In this document: piece by piece, positions 1-6,618 of the stretch
How the letters are laid out: each line of letters starts with the position of its first letter
Position numbering within the stretch: the first letter of the stretch is position 1
The notes under the pieces: generated by a model
Database searches by the model: none
The model's input: only the letters and a program-made list of their open reading frames with translations
Told to the model about the DNA's origin: nothing
From: a virus
DNA length: 24,211 bases
Direction: 5' to 3' (one strand)
IMG/VR virus record: IMGVR_UViG_3300048999_000333
Span: 1 to 24,211 of that record
Made by a program: the position numbers and the translations under genes

Positions 1-321
1 GCCCGCGTCGACGAACTGGGGGAGGATCGCGGCCAGGAACACGATCGACTTGGGGTTCGCGAAGCCGACCACGAAACCGTCGCGCAGCACGGCCCAGGTG
101 CGGCCCGGGGCGGCGCGCACGGTGGAAGCCATCGCCTCGGTGAGCTTGCGCCGTTTCCGGATCGCCTGCACGCCCAGGTAGACCAGGTACACCGCGCCCG
201 CCAGCTTGATCGCGGTGAACACCGCGGCGGACGTCGTGACGAGCACACCCAGCCCGAACGCCACCGCGACCACCTGCGTGTACACCCCGGTCGCGTTGCC
301 GACCACGGTCAGCAGCGCCTC
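1..321 (-). pseudogene. LysE/RhtB-family exporter, interrupted by prophage (partial)
   Basis: Read on the minus strand, this stretch encodes a membrane-exporter fragment with the LysE-family signatures LLTVVGNATGVYTQ near its upstream limit and GFANPKSIVFLAAILPQFVD at the window edge. Hydrophobic segments lie between them, together with a basic stretch containing IRKRRK. LysE/RhtB proteins export amino acids or related metabolites across the cytoplasmic membrane. The usual N-terminal segment before LLTVVGN is absent: going upstream, the frame reads a few unrelated residues (S-T-C-E) and meets a TAG at 334-336. The serine integrase gene starts at 355 on the other strand. I therefore read this as a host gene split by prophage integration. 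The C-terminus continues beyond position 1. The N-terminal part should sit at the far attachment site, outside the window. Confidence 0.8.
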
Positions 322-354
322 GCAGGTACTTCGCTAGTTGGTAGACTAGCACGC
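313..354. other. Prophage attachment junction (attL or attR)
   Basis: The change from exporter-coding sequence to phage sequence falls between about 313, still in the conserved LLTVVGN region, and 336, where the exporter frame stops. The integrase starts at 355. Large serine integrases recombine at short core sites next to their own gene, so the hybrid site should be here. The exact crossover dinucleotide cannot be read because the partner site lies outside the window. Confidence 0.65.
333..350 (+). promoter_or_regulatory. Putative integrase promoter with inverted repeat
   Basis: GCTAGT (333-338) and ACTAGC (345-350) form a perfect 6-bp inverted repeat with a 6-base spacer. A -10-like hexamer TAGACT (342-347) overlaps the right arm and ends 7 nt before the integrase ATG, and no good -35 is visible. 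With no Shine-Dalgarno sequence before the ATG, this spacing fits a leaderless transcript. The repeat could be an operator or an integrase-arm site. Confidence 0.4.
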
Positions 355-1902
355 ATGTCACCGAACACGTCCACGGCCTTGCTCTCGATGCGGCTCTACC
401 TGCGCGTGAGCTTCGATCGCTCCGGCCGGCAGCGCAGCCCCGACGAGCAGCGAGGTGACCTCCGGGATGACGGCGAGCGCGAGGGGTTCGCCTACTTCGG
501 CAGCGATTACGTTGACCTCATCTCGGCCAGCCGTTACGCCGCCAAGCCGCGCGACGACTTCCCGCTCATGCTGGCCGACCTGGAGTCCGGCGCGTTCGGC
601 GCGGCCGTGCTCGGGCTCTGGGAGACCTCGCGCGGCACCCGCAAGGCGGGGGAGATGGCGAGCCTGCTCGACCTACTGGCCGGGCGGGGAAAGCTCGTGT
701 GGGTCCACACCCACCGGCGTCTCTACGACCCGCGGGTAGCGCGCGACTGGCGGGCCCTGATGGAGGACTCGGTACACGACGAGTACAGCAGCCGAGAGAC
801 CTCGGACCGCGTGCTGCGCACCGTCGAGGCGGGCGCGGTGCGCGGCGAGGCGTTCGGCCTAGCGCCGTACGGATACGAGCACACGTTCAACGCGAAGACG
901 GGCCGGTTCGAGGCCCGGGTGATCGACGAGCCCGCGGCGAAGATCGTGCGCGAGGTGTTCCGGCGGTGGCTGGCCGGAGAGGACATGGCGGCGATTGCTC
1001 GAGCACTGGCCAAACGCGGCGCGGAGAAGCCGTCCGGCGGGGCATTCTCGCCGTCGCACCTACGCTGCTGGTTACAGACCGAGGCGTACGCGGGGCTCCG
1101 GGTGCACCGGCCCGGCCGTGGCAAGAACGGCAACCGACGCGTGGCCGGTCAGCTGTACGAGGCGCAGTGGCCGCCGATCATCGGCCGCGAGGACTGGTAC
1201 CGGGCCCAGGCGAAGCTCGCGGACCCGACACGGCAGAAGTTCCGACCCGGCCGTGCGCGGCACCTGCTCGGCGGGATCGCGCGGTGCGACGTGTGCGGCG
1301 GGCCCATGCATCGGACCAAGCCGACACGGGAGACCATCGAGAAATACCGGTGCCAGAACGGGGGGCACGTATCGGTCACCAAGGGCCGGTTGGACGCGCT
1401 CGTGCGGCGGACGCTGCTCGCCTACCTGCGGGAGCCGGGGCAGTACGCGGCGCTCGCGCAGCCGAACACGGACCGCTCTGCCGAGCTGGAGGCCGCCGAC
1501 CTGGAGCTTGCCGAGGCGCGCGCCGCGCTGGCCGCGTTCGAGGCGCAGGCGGACCGCGGCCAGCTGTCCGCGCTCGAGGCGCGCGCCGCGGCCGGTACCG
1601 AGCGGAGGGTAGCCGCGGCGGCGTCCACCATTGAGCGACTGAAGCGGCCGCCCGCGCTGGCGGGTCTGCTGAGCCCCGGCGAGGACATCGTGAAGCGCTG
1701 GCGCGGTATGGCGCCATCGGCAAAGCGCGAGCTGGTGCAGCTCCTACTGGTGCCGCAGTTCCTCGGCGAACTACGCGTGCTGCGTAACCCGGTCCACGGC
1801 ACTCCCGCACCACTGCGCGACCGCGCCCACTTCCACCGCGGTGACGAGTGTCGGACCGGACCGTGCGCCAACCCGTTACCAAGCCGTGATCATCCGCACT
1901 GA
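355..1902 (+). CDS. int: Large serine recombinase (prophage integrase)
   Basis: This 515-aa protein is of the size of phage large serine integrases, which cut and rejoin attP and attB through a phosphoserine intermediate. The N-terminal resolvase-like domain (about 12-165) shows the YLRVS motif with probable catalytic Ser19 next to Arg17, and the helix segment SRGTRKAGEM. A recombinase domain follows (about 168-290; FGLAPYGY, AKIVREVFRRWLAGE). A zinc ribbon with Cys311, Cys314 and Cys333 comes next; the usual fourth cysteine may be replaced by His338. A coiled-coil-like stretch at about 370-430 matches the motif that controls integration versus excision in this family. ATG 355 lacks a ribosome site. 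ATG 388 is an alternative that would still keep the YLRVS motif. Its position beside the broken lysE fits integration there. Confidence 0.93.
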   Translation: MSPNTSTALLSMRLYLRVSFDRSGRQRSPDEQRGDLRDDGEREGFAYFGSDYVDLISASRYAAKPRDDFPLMLADLESGAFGAAVLGLWETSRGTRKAGEMASLLDLLAGRGKLVWVHTHRRLYDPRVARDWRALMEDSVHDEYSSRETSDRVLRTVEAGAVRGEAFGLAPYGYEHTFNAKTGRFEARVIDEPAAKIVREVFRRWLAGEDMAAIARALAKRGAEKPSGGAFSPSHLRCWLQTEAYAGLRVHRPGRGKNGNRRVAGQLYEAQWPPIIGREDWYRAQAKLADPTRQKFRPGRARHLLGGIARCDVCGGPMHRTKPTRETIEKYRCQNGGHVSVTKGRLDALVRRTLLAYLREPGQYAALAQPNTDRSAELEAADLELAEARAALAAFEAQADRGQLSALEARAAAGTERRVAAAASTIERLKRPPALAGLLSPGEDIVKRWRGMAPSAKRELVQLLLVPQFLGELRVLRNPVHGTPAPLRDRAHFHRGDECRTGPCANPLPSRDHPH

Positions 1903-1934
1903 GTAGGCGCGGCGCAGGTCACGCCACTGTCCAC

Positions 1935-1984
1935 TGTGCCTAGTCTGCCGGGTGTGCCTAGTTTCCGTGTCAGGTGTGCCTAGT
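1935..1984. repeat. Three direct repeats TGTGCCTAGT
   Basis: TGTGCCTAGT occurs at 1935-1944, 1953-1962 and 1975-1984, spaced 18 and 22 bp start to start, just after the integrase stop. The CTAGT end is also the half-site of the inverted repeat in front of the integrase (333-350). This looks like a cluster of protein-binding sites for a repressor or a recombination accessory factor. Function is inferred. Confidence 0.5.
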
Positions 1985-2019
1985 TCCCTTGCCCCGCAAC
2001 GTGTCCGCCACTCCTTGAG

Positions 2020-2062
2020 CTGCTGGCGCAGTAAGCGCAACGTACGTAGTTTCGTGGCTATG
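2020..2062 (+). promoter_or_regulatory. Repeat element A with GCGCAGTAAGCGC, putative promoter/operator
   Basis: The first 20 bases (CTGCTGGCGCAGTAAGCGCA, 2020-2039) are identical to 2375-2394, and similarity continues for about 23 more bases including GTA(G/A)TTT(C/A)GTG. The core GCGC-AGTAA-GCGC (2026-2038) is a symmetric operator-like site. A -10-like TAGTTT (2047-2052) ends 7 nt before ATG 2060, so the element could be the promoter of the following gene with a leaderless start. Confidence 0.45.
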
Positions 2063-2374
2063 GAAACCACTCCGCACCCCGATCTCACCGACACCACTCC
2101 CGTGGTGCTCGGTGCCATCCTCGCCAATGCCACCGGCTGGACCGATGCGGCTCCCACAGCCGACTCCCTGGAACGCCCCACCGAAGCTGCTATTCCGCCC
2201 GGGTTGCTGTTCCTCGAAACGCTCGTCGAGCGGCTGGAGGCGCGGGGGCTCACCCGTGACGCGATCCTCGGAGGCATCATGACGATCGCCTACCGCGGCG
2301 CGCTTACCTGGTCGGGCGAGGTCGGGCAAGATCGCGTGTACGACGTGATCGCCGCCGACGACACCACCCCGTAA
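2060..2374 (+). CDS. Hypothetical early phage protein, 104 aa
   Basis: I do not recognise a family. The protein is acidic, with a Thr/Pro/Ala-rich first 50 residues and a more regular, probably helical part (LLFLETLVERLEARGLTRDAILGGIMTIAYRGAL), and no membrane segment. ATG 2060 is chosen because a -10-like TAGTTT lies 7 nt upstream and the conserved repeat ends there. GTG 2054, two codons upstream in the same frame, is an equal alternative. There is no Shine-Dalgarno sequence for either. The gene is bracketed by two copies of the same 44-bp element (2020 and 2375), which is unusual. Its place between integrase and the early operon would suit a recombination-directionality or regulatory factor, but nothing in the protein proves that. 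Confidence 0.55.
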   Translation: METTPHPDLTDTTPVVLGAILANATGWTDAAPTADSLERPTEAAIPPGLLFLETLVERLEARGLTRDAILGGIMTIAYRGALTWSGEVGQDRVYDVIAADDTTP

Positions 2375-2418
2375 CTGCTGGCGCAGTAAGCGCAGCACCC
2401 GTAATTTAGTGACTACGC
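2375..2418 (+). promoter_or_regulatory. Repeat element B, second copy of the GCGCAGTAAGCGC element
   Basis: This is a copy of the element at 2020-2062: 20 identical bases, then about 15 of 23 matching. It starts directly after the TAA of the previous gene. It has its own -10-like TAATTT (2402-2407). The aligned GTG (2409) opens only an 11-codon frame ending in TGA, so this copy probably drives a leader for the early operon rather than a gene. Confidence 0.4.
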
Positions 2419-2453
2419 CCCGAGGAACGCGGGGCCGCGGATGACACGCCCGC

Positions 2454-2469
2454 GGGGCACGCCTGCCCC
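2454..2469. terminator. Short GC hairpin, possible terminator or attenuator
   Basis: GGGGCA (2454-2459) and TGCCCC (2464-2469) form a 6-bp stem with a 4-nt loop. Only a weak T run follows. It lies in the 214-bp gene-free gap (2375-2588) between the repeat element B and the early operon, so it could attenuate transcription from element B. Confidence 0.3.
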
Positions 2470-2542
2470 TTCATCACGCTCGTGCACGACACGGTTACCC
2501 ACTCACCAGCCAGGCGCGTTGGCCGCGGGAGGGGCCCGGAAC

Positions 2543-2565
2543 CCCGAGATCTGACTGATTTCGGG
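2543..2565. promoter_or_regulatory. Near-palindrome upstream of the HTH gene, putative operator
   Basis: CCCGAGAT (2543-2550) and ATTTCGGG (2558-2565) pair over 8 bp with one G-T wobble around a 7-nt centre. The site is 24 bp before the GTG start of the helix-turn-helix protein and is the strongest symmetric element in the gap. It could be an autoregulatory operator or an RNA hairpin. Confidence 0.35.
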
Positions 2566-2588
2566 ACTCCGGACCCAAGGGGTTCCCC

Positions 2589-2906
2589 GTGGACGTGCAG
2601 TCCGCCGCACCGGCCGAGTTGCCGGAAAACCTGCTCACTGCCCGGGAGGCGGCCGACGCGCTGGGCGTCGGCATCCGCACCGTGCACAACGCCTTGCGGG
2701 ACGGCCGCCTGCGCGGCTTCCGCGTCGGTCCGAAGCTGTTCAAGATCCCGCGTTCCGCGCTCGCTGCGTTCGTCCAGCCGGCCGCCGAGGATCCGGACGC
2801 CGAGTTCGTGCGGGAAGTGGTTGCCAGCGCTGGCAGGCTCACCCCCGAGGCTCGCGCCGAGATCAGGCGTCTCCTGCCCGCGCCGTCCGCCGGCGGCCAG
2901 CGATGA
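2589..2906 (+). CDS. Excisionase-family helix-turn-helix DNA-binding protein
   Basis: A 105-aa protein whose middle matches the MerR/excisionase-type HTH (HTH_17): LLTAREAADALGVGIRTVHNALRDGRLRGFRVG, about residues 15-49, followed by the typical KIPRSALAAF strand and helix. Such proteins bind DNA as excisionases or as small phage regulators. With a large serine integrase the true directionality factor is often an unrelated protein, so an early regulator is as likely as an excisionase. The start is GTG 2589, with AAGGGG (2578-2583) upstream. The C-terminal 35 residues are charged and contain TPEARAEIRRLL. Its stop overlaps the next start as ATGA, which begins a chain of four such overlaps. Confidence 0.75.
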   Translation: MDVQSAAPAELPENLLTAREAADALGVGIRTVHNALRDGRLRGFRVGPKLFKIPRSALAAFVQPAAEDPDAEFVREVVASAGRLTPEARAEIRRLLPAPSAGGQR

Positions 2907-3451
2907 ACGCCGTGATCGCGCTCGACGGCGGCGCGGTGGGGCTGATCGTGGAGTCCGGTGTGCACGGCCGCCAGATCATCACCGTGGACGCCGAGGACTA
3001 CCCGGCCGTGTCCCGTTACCACTGGCACGTGGAGCGGCCGAGCCGCAACGCCGCGCTGTACGCCGCCACGAACGTCCGCACTGACGGGCGCGCTCGGGTG
3101 CTGCGCATGCACCGGCTGATCGTCAACCCGGCGCCCGGCAAGGTCACGGACCACCGCAACGGTGACGGGCTCGACAACCGTCGCGCGAATCTGCGCGAGT
3201 GCGAGCAGCGGCAGAACGTGCTCAACCGGGCGCCCAACCGCAACAACCGCACGGGGTTCAAAGGCGTGTACTGGTCCGCCCCGCACCGCAAGTTCCGCGC
3301 CCGCATCAAAGCGAACAGCCGCAACCTGTGGCTCGGGAGCCACGACACCGCCGAGGCGGCCGCCCGCGCGTACGACGCCGCCGCGCTGGAGCTGTTCGGC
3401 GAGTTCGCCCGTACAAACGCAATGCTCGGACTACTGGACGGTGTCGAATGA
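2903..3451 (+). CDS. HNH endonuclease with AP2 DNA-binding domain
   Basis: A 182-aa protein with an HNH nuclease core (about 66-110: RMHRLIV, TDHRNGDGLDNRRANLRE, with His70, Asp83, His84, Asn92 and Asn96 as likely metal or catalytic residues). A C-terminal AP2-type domain follows (about 117-172: TGFKGVYW, WLGSHDTAEAAARAYDAAA). The HNH-AP2 pairing is typical of free-standing phage homing endonucleases that cut one DNA strand or both and spread their own gene. The N-terminal segment ITVDAEDYPAVSRYHWHV is also typical of this family. It sits inside a tightly coupled operon with ATGA overlaps on both sides, so it is either a well-adapted resident or serves the phage directly. Confidence 0.9.
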   Translation: MNAVIALDGGAVGLIVESGVHGRQIITVDAEDYPAVSRYHWHVERPSRNAALYAATNVRTDGRARVLRMHRLIVNPAPGKVTDHRNGDGLDNRRANLRECEQRQNVLNRAPNRNNRTGFKGVYWSAPHRKFRARIKANSRNLWLGSHDTAEAAARAYDAAALELFGEFARTNAMLGLLDGVE

Positions 3452-3894
3452 CCATGCCTGGCAAGGAAAACGGCGGCCACCGCGTCGCCGCAGAGACCGC
3501 CGTGAGCACGCCGCTCAACCCCGATCCTACCGCCGTTCCGACGTGCAACCATCCCGCCGAAGGCGCGCCGCCGTTCCCGCACGCGTGGGTCTACGACTCC
3601 CGCGCCGGCGTCATCACGCGGACGCTGCCGGAAATCCCGGTGCCCGTTCAGATCGACCTCTATCCGAAGTCCGTCGGCGTCGATCGGATCTTCCTGACGC
3701 CTGAGCAGAGCGCTTGCGTCGACTGGCCGCGTGTCGGCGATTGGATGATCGACGCACGCACCCGGCGTTCCCCGTTCGGTGCGCGCGGCCACGCCGGCTG
3801 GACTTACCGCGGGATCACCCTGCGCGCTGGGCGCGAAGTGGCGCCTACGGCCGACGCGCTGATCGCGCTGCTCGCCGAGTCGGTGACGGCATGA
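3448..3894 (+). CDS. Hypothetical protein in replication operon, 148 aa
   Basis: I do not recognise a family. ATG 3448 overlaps the upstream stop as ATGA; a second in-frame ATG lies two codons on. After a low-complexity first 30 residues, the protein shows a mixed pattern with many prolines (TRTLPEIPVPVQIDLYPKSVGVDRIFLTPEQ), a Trp-rich middle (VDWPRVGDWMIDARTRRS) and a C-terminal LIALLAES helix. A single cysteine-histidine pair (CNHPAEG) is not enough for a zinc site. There is no signal peptide or membrane segment. Coupling to the primase gene by another ATGA overlap suggests a role in early phage DNA metabolism; this is context only. Confidence 0.7.
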   Translation: MTMPGKENGGHRVAAETAVSTPLNPDPTAVPTCNHPAEGAPPFPHAWVYDSRAGVITRTLPEIPVPVQIDLYPKSVGVDRIFLTPEQSACVDWPRVGDWMIDARTRRSPFGARGHAGWTYRGITLRAGREVAPTADALIALLAESVTA

Positions 3895-5009
3895 CGGCGC
3901 CCGAGGACGCCGGCACGCAGGCGTACCGCGCCGAGCTGCTGGCGCACGCCCTGGCCTACGTGGCGGCCGGGTGGAGCGTGGCGCCGCTGTCCGCGGTCCG
4001 GTACGTGCCTCACGCCAAGGACCCGGCCCGCCTGGTGAAGGACTTCCGGCCGCTGATCCGGTGGAAGACCGACAAGCCGCTGGACACCGCGGCCGAGGTG
4101 CAGACGTGGTTCGGCGGTGGGCGCTCGGCGGTCTACGGCCTCGCGATCATCACCGGCCCGTCGGGGCTGCTCGTGCTCGACGATGACGGGTACAAGGCCG
4201 GGCGCGGGTCATCGCTGCCCGTGCCCGCCGGTGCGTGGGTGGAGGCCGGCGGCGGCCGGGGCGGGGCGCACGTGTACCTGTCCAACGCCGCAGGGCTGCG
4301 GAACACGGCGAACGCGGTGACCGCCGTGGACAGCCGCGGTGACGGCGGGCTCGTGATCGCCGCACCGACGTGGGCGTTCTTCCCGGACGGCTCGGCGACG
4401 CAGTGGCGCACCGCGCGCCCCCTGCACGAGCTGCCCGCGATCGCTGCCGCGCTGCCGGGCCCGACGCCGGAACTGATGGCGCTGCGCGGCGACGGCGGGC
4501 AGGCGAGGGTGCGCGCGGCGCGTAAACCCGGGGCTCCGGAGATCATCTCCCGGGAGTGGGCCGCGGCACTGGTGGCACAGCTTCGGGGTGAGTTCCTGGA
4601 GACGGCGCAGGGGACCGGCCTGCGGCACCAGGTCATGCGCTTCGGGTGCTCCCTACTGCGCTGGCACCGCGCCTGCGGGCTGGACGACGAGGCCGCTGCG
4701 GAAGAGCTGTACGAGGAGCTGGCCGCCCACGATAACTACCTCACGTGGGAGGAAACCGAGCTGCCCGGCGGGTCCACGTTGGAATGGTGCGCCGACATGG
4801 CGCGTATGGAGCCGTGGCGGTTCGAGGGGGACTGGGCCGCGTCGTTCCCGAAAGCCGCCCCCGCCGAGACGCCCCCCGAGCCGGCGCCTTTCGCCGCGTG
4901 GTTGAGCCCCGCGCTCACCGCTGATATTCCCCCTGAGCTGGCGGCGTTCGATGCGTGGTTGCGCCCCGCGTCCTCCGCACTGCCCTACCTGACCGAGGTG
5001 CCCCGATGA
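3891..5009 (+). CDS. Bifunctional DNA primase/polymerase (PrimPol-type)
   Basis: A 372-aa protein whose N-terminal part resembles the prim-pol domain of archaeal plasmids and actinobacterial phages. It shows AYVAAGWSVAPL at the start, a block with IITGPSGLLVLDDDGY (acidic cluster Asp97-Asp99, expected metal ligands), then GGRGGAHVYL with the usual histidine, and GDGGLVIAAPT. This domain makes primers and extends them. The region from about 220 to 325 is a helical C-terminal domain (WAAALVAQLRGEFLE, RHQVMRFGCSLLRWH). The last 45 residues contain two imperfect copies of a P-x-x-A-x-F-x-A-W-L-x-P-A segment, an odd acidic/aromatic tail that could dock a partner such as the next gene product. ATG 3891 overlaps the upstream stop. 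Confidence 0.85.
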   Translation: MTAPEDAGTQAYRAELLAHALAYVAAGWSVAPLSAVRYVPHAKDPARLVKDFRPLIRWKTDKPLDTAAEVQTWFGGGRSAVYGLAIITGPSGLLVLDDDGYKAGRGSSLPVPAGAWVEAGGGRGGAHVYLSNAAGLRNTANAVTAVDSRGDGGLVIAAPTWAFFPDGSATQWRTARPLHELPAIAAALPGPTPELMALRGDGGQARVRAARKPGAPEIISREWAAALVAQLRGEFLETAQGTGLRHQVMRFGCSLLRWHRACGLDDEAAAEELYEELAAHDNYLTWEETELPGGSTLEWCADMARMEPWRFEGDWAASFPKAAPAETPPEPAPFAAWLSPALTADIPPELAAFDAWLRPASSALPYLTEVPR

Positions 5010-6373
5010 GCCTGCCGAACATCCCGGCCGCCGTGTACGAGACGCGGCCACTGCTGAAGGAACTGCGCGCCGAGGCGCACCGCCGGGCGGTCGGCGCCGA
5101 CGCCGTGCTGTGGTCGTTCCTGACCATCGCCGCGGCCGACGCGCCCGCGCAGATCTCGGTGGACACCGGCATCGGCACGCCGGCCAAGCTCACGCTCTAC
5201 GCCGTGCTGGCGGGCCGCTCCGGCACGGGCAAGTCCGCGGCGTGGGGCGTCGCGCGCAAGCTCTACGGCGACGGGCCCGAGCCGCTGCCGTTGTCCACCG
5301 GTGAAGGCATGATCGAAGCGTTCTTCGGCATGGTGCCCGAGGAGATCCCGCACCCCACCGACCCGAACAAGCCGCCCAAGATCATCAAGGTGCGCAAGCG
5401 CACGCGCTCCTCGCGGCTGTTCTGGCTGGACGAGGGCGAGAGCCTGTTCAAGCAGGCCGAGCGGATGGGCTCACAGCTGCACACCACGCTGCGCGGCTTC
5501 TGGTCCGGCGGCACTGTGGGCCAGGCGAACGCCACCGAGGGGCTGGGGCGCGTGCTGGAGGCCGGGACGTACGCCGGGGGACTGGTGATCGGGCTCCAGC
5601 CGGACATCTCCGGGCGCCTGCTCGCCGACACCGCCACCGGCACGGCGCAGCGGTTCGTGTGGACGGCCACCACGGACACGGGCATCCCGTTGTCCAACGG
5701 CACGCCGCCCGGCCCGCCCATGCCGATCCAGCCGGTGCCGTGGACGCGCCCGAACCTTCCGGTCATCCCGTCCATGCCCGGCCCGGGGGGCGTGCTGGAG
5801 GCGCTGTTCGCGCCGCTTCCGCCGGTCACGATAACGGTGGAGCCAGACATCGCGCTGGAGCTGGACACCCGGCGCCGGCTCGTGGCGGCTGGCCGAGAGG
5901 AGCCGGACGAGTTCGACACCCAACGCCACGCCATGCACATCAAGGTGGCCGCGGTGCTGGCGTGGCTGGACGGGCGGTTACGCGTCACGCGGGACGACTG
6001 GGCCATCGCCGGCGAGCTGCTGGGGGCGTCCGACGCCGTGCGGGATGCGCTGATCGAGCACGCCGACGGCGCCGAGCGGGAGGATATGGCCACCGAGGCC
6101 GTGCGCCGGGCGCGGGCGCGTGACGCCGAATCGGACGACCGGATCACCGAGCAGAAGTTGCGGTGCGCCAAACGAATGAACGACATCGTGACCGAACACG
6201 GGCCGATCGGTGCCGCGGCGATCCGCAAGCGGTTGTCACGCGCGCAACGGCCGATGCTCGCCGAGTTGCTGGAAAACGCGGTCAGGAACGGCGTGCTTCG
6301 GGCAGCCGACGTAGCCGGAACCGGGCAGTCAGGTACTCACTATGAGATCAACTCTGGTCACCGAGTGGAGTAA
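5006..6373 (+). CDS. P-loop NTPase, phage replicative helicase-like (DUF3987-type)
   Basis: A 455-aa protein with a Walker A motif GRSGTGKS (70-77) and a likely Walker B FWLDEGE (Asp142, Glu143). The order and the LLVIGLQPD-like segment after it (GGLVIGLQPDISGRLLADT) resemble the DUF3987 group of phage and plasmid proteins that act as ATP-driven helicase partners of prim-pol primases. About residues 390-450 form a probable winged helix (MNDIVTEHGPIGAAAIRKRL...MLAELLENAVRNGVLR), which could recognise origin DNA. The ATG at 5006 overlaps the primase stop as ATGA, so both are probably made in fixed ratio. The stop codon is immediately followed by the repeat-rich region proposed as origin. Confidence 0.78.
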   Translation: MSLPNIPAAVYETRPLLKELRAEAHRRAVGADAVLWSFLTIAAADAPAQISVDTGIGTPAKLTLYAVLAGRSGTGKSAAWGVARKLYGDGPEPLPLSTGEGMIEAFFGMVPEEIPHPTDPNKPPKIIKVRKRTRSSRLFWLDEGESLFKQAERMGSQLHTTLRGFWSGGTVGQANATEGLGRVLEAGTYAGGLVIGLQPDISGRLLADTATGTAQRFVWTATTDTGIPLSNGTPPGPPMPIQPVPWTRPNLPVIPSMPGPGGVLEALFAPLPPVTITVEPDIALELDTRRRLVAAGREEPDEFDTQRHAMHIKVAAVLAWLDGRLRVTRDDWAIAGELLGASDAVRDALIEHADGAEREDMATEAVRRARARDAESDDRITEQKLRCAKRMNDIVTEHGPIGAAAIRKRLSRAQRPMLAELLENAVRNGVLRAADVAGTGQSGTHYEINSGHRVE

Positions 6374-6386
6374 TGCCCGGTCATAG

Positions 6387-6426
6387 GGGTGGCGAGGGTG
6401 GCACTGTCCTTCGGGGCGGTGCCACC
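6387..6426. repeat. GGGTGGC repeats with 8-bp hairpin
   Basis: GGGTGGCGA at 6387-6395 is followed by GGGTGGCAC at 6396-6404. GGTGGCAC (6397-6404) is perfectly complementary to GTGCCACC (6419-6426), with a 14-nt loop. It begins 14 bases after the helicase stop codon, so in RNA it could also act as a transcript-end or attenuation hairpin. Confidence 0.6.
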
Positions 6427-6449
6427 GTCGTTTGTGCAGGTCAGAGCAA

Positions 6450-6618
6450 GGGTGGCGAGGGTGGCGAGGGTGGCGAGGGTCACTTCCCTCAACCGAAAAA
6501 GGTGGCTGTAAATAGATCCAGCCGAAAAGACAGTAGTAGTAATTACCCGCGTACGGGGAGTTTCGGTGTTGGAAAAATAGAGAAGTGGGTGCAGCCACCC
6601 TCGCCACCCTCGCCACCC
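6450..6618. repeat. 25-bp perfect inverted repeat made of 9-bp iterons around an AT-richer core
   Basis: The left arm (6450-6474) consists of the 9-mer GGGTGGCGA at 6450, 6459 and 6468, the last read to its seventh base; the full third copy ends at 6476. The right arm (6594-6618) holds TCGCCACCC at 6601 and 6610 preceded by GCCACCC. The arms are fully complementary over 25 bases with 119 bp between them. Degenerate GCCACCC copies follow at 6642-6648, 6664-6670 and 6674-6680. This fits initiator-binding iterons flanking an unwinding element. Confidence 0.75.

Noticed and set aside
2020-2418. The two 44-bp repeats as insertion-sequence ends
   Set aside because: They are direct, not inverted, and the gene between them has no transposase motifs, so a regulatory duplication is more likely.
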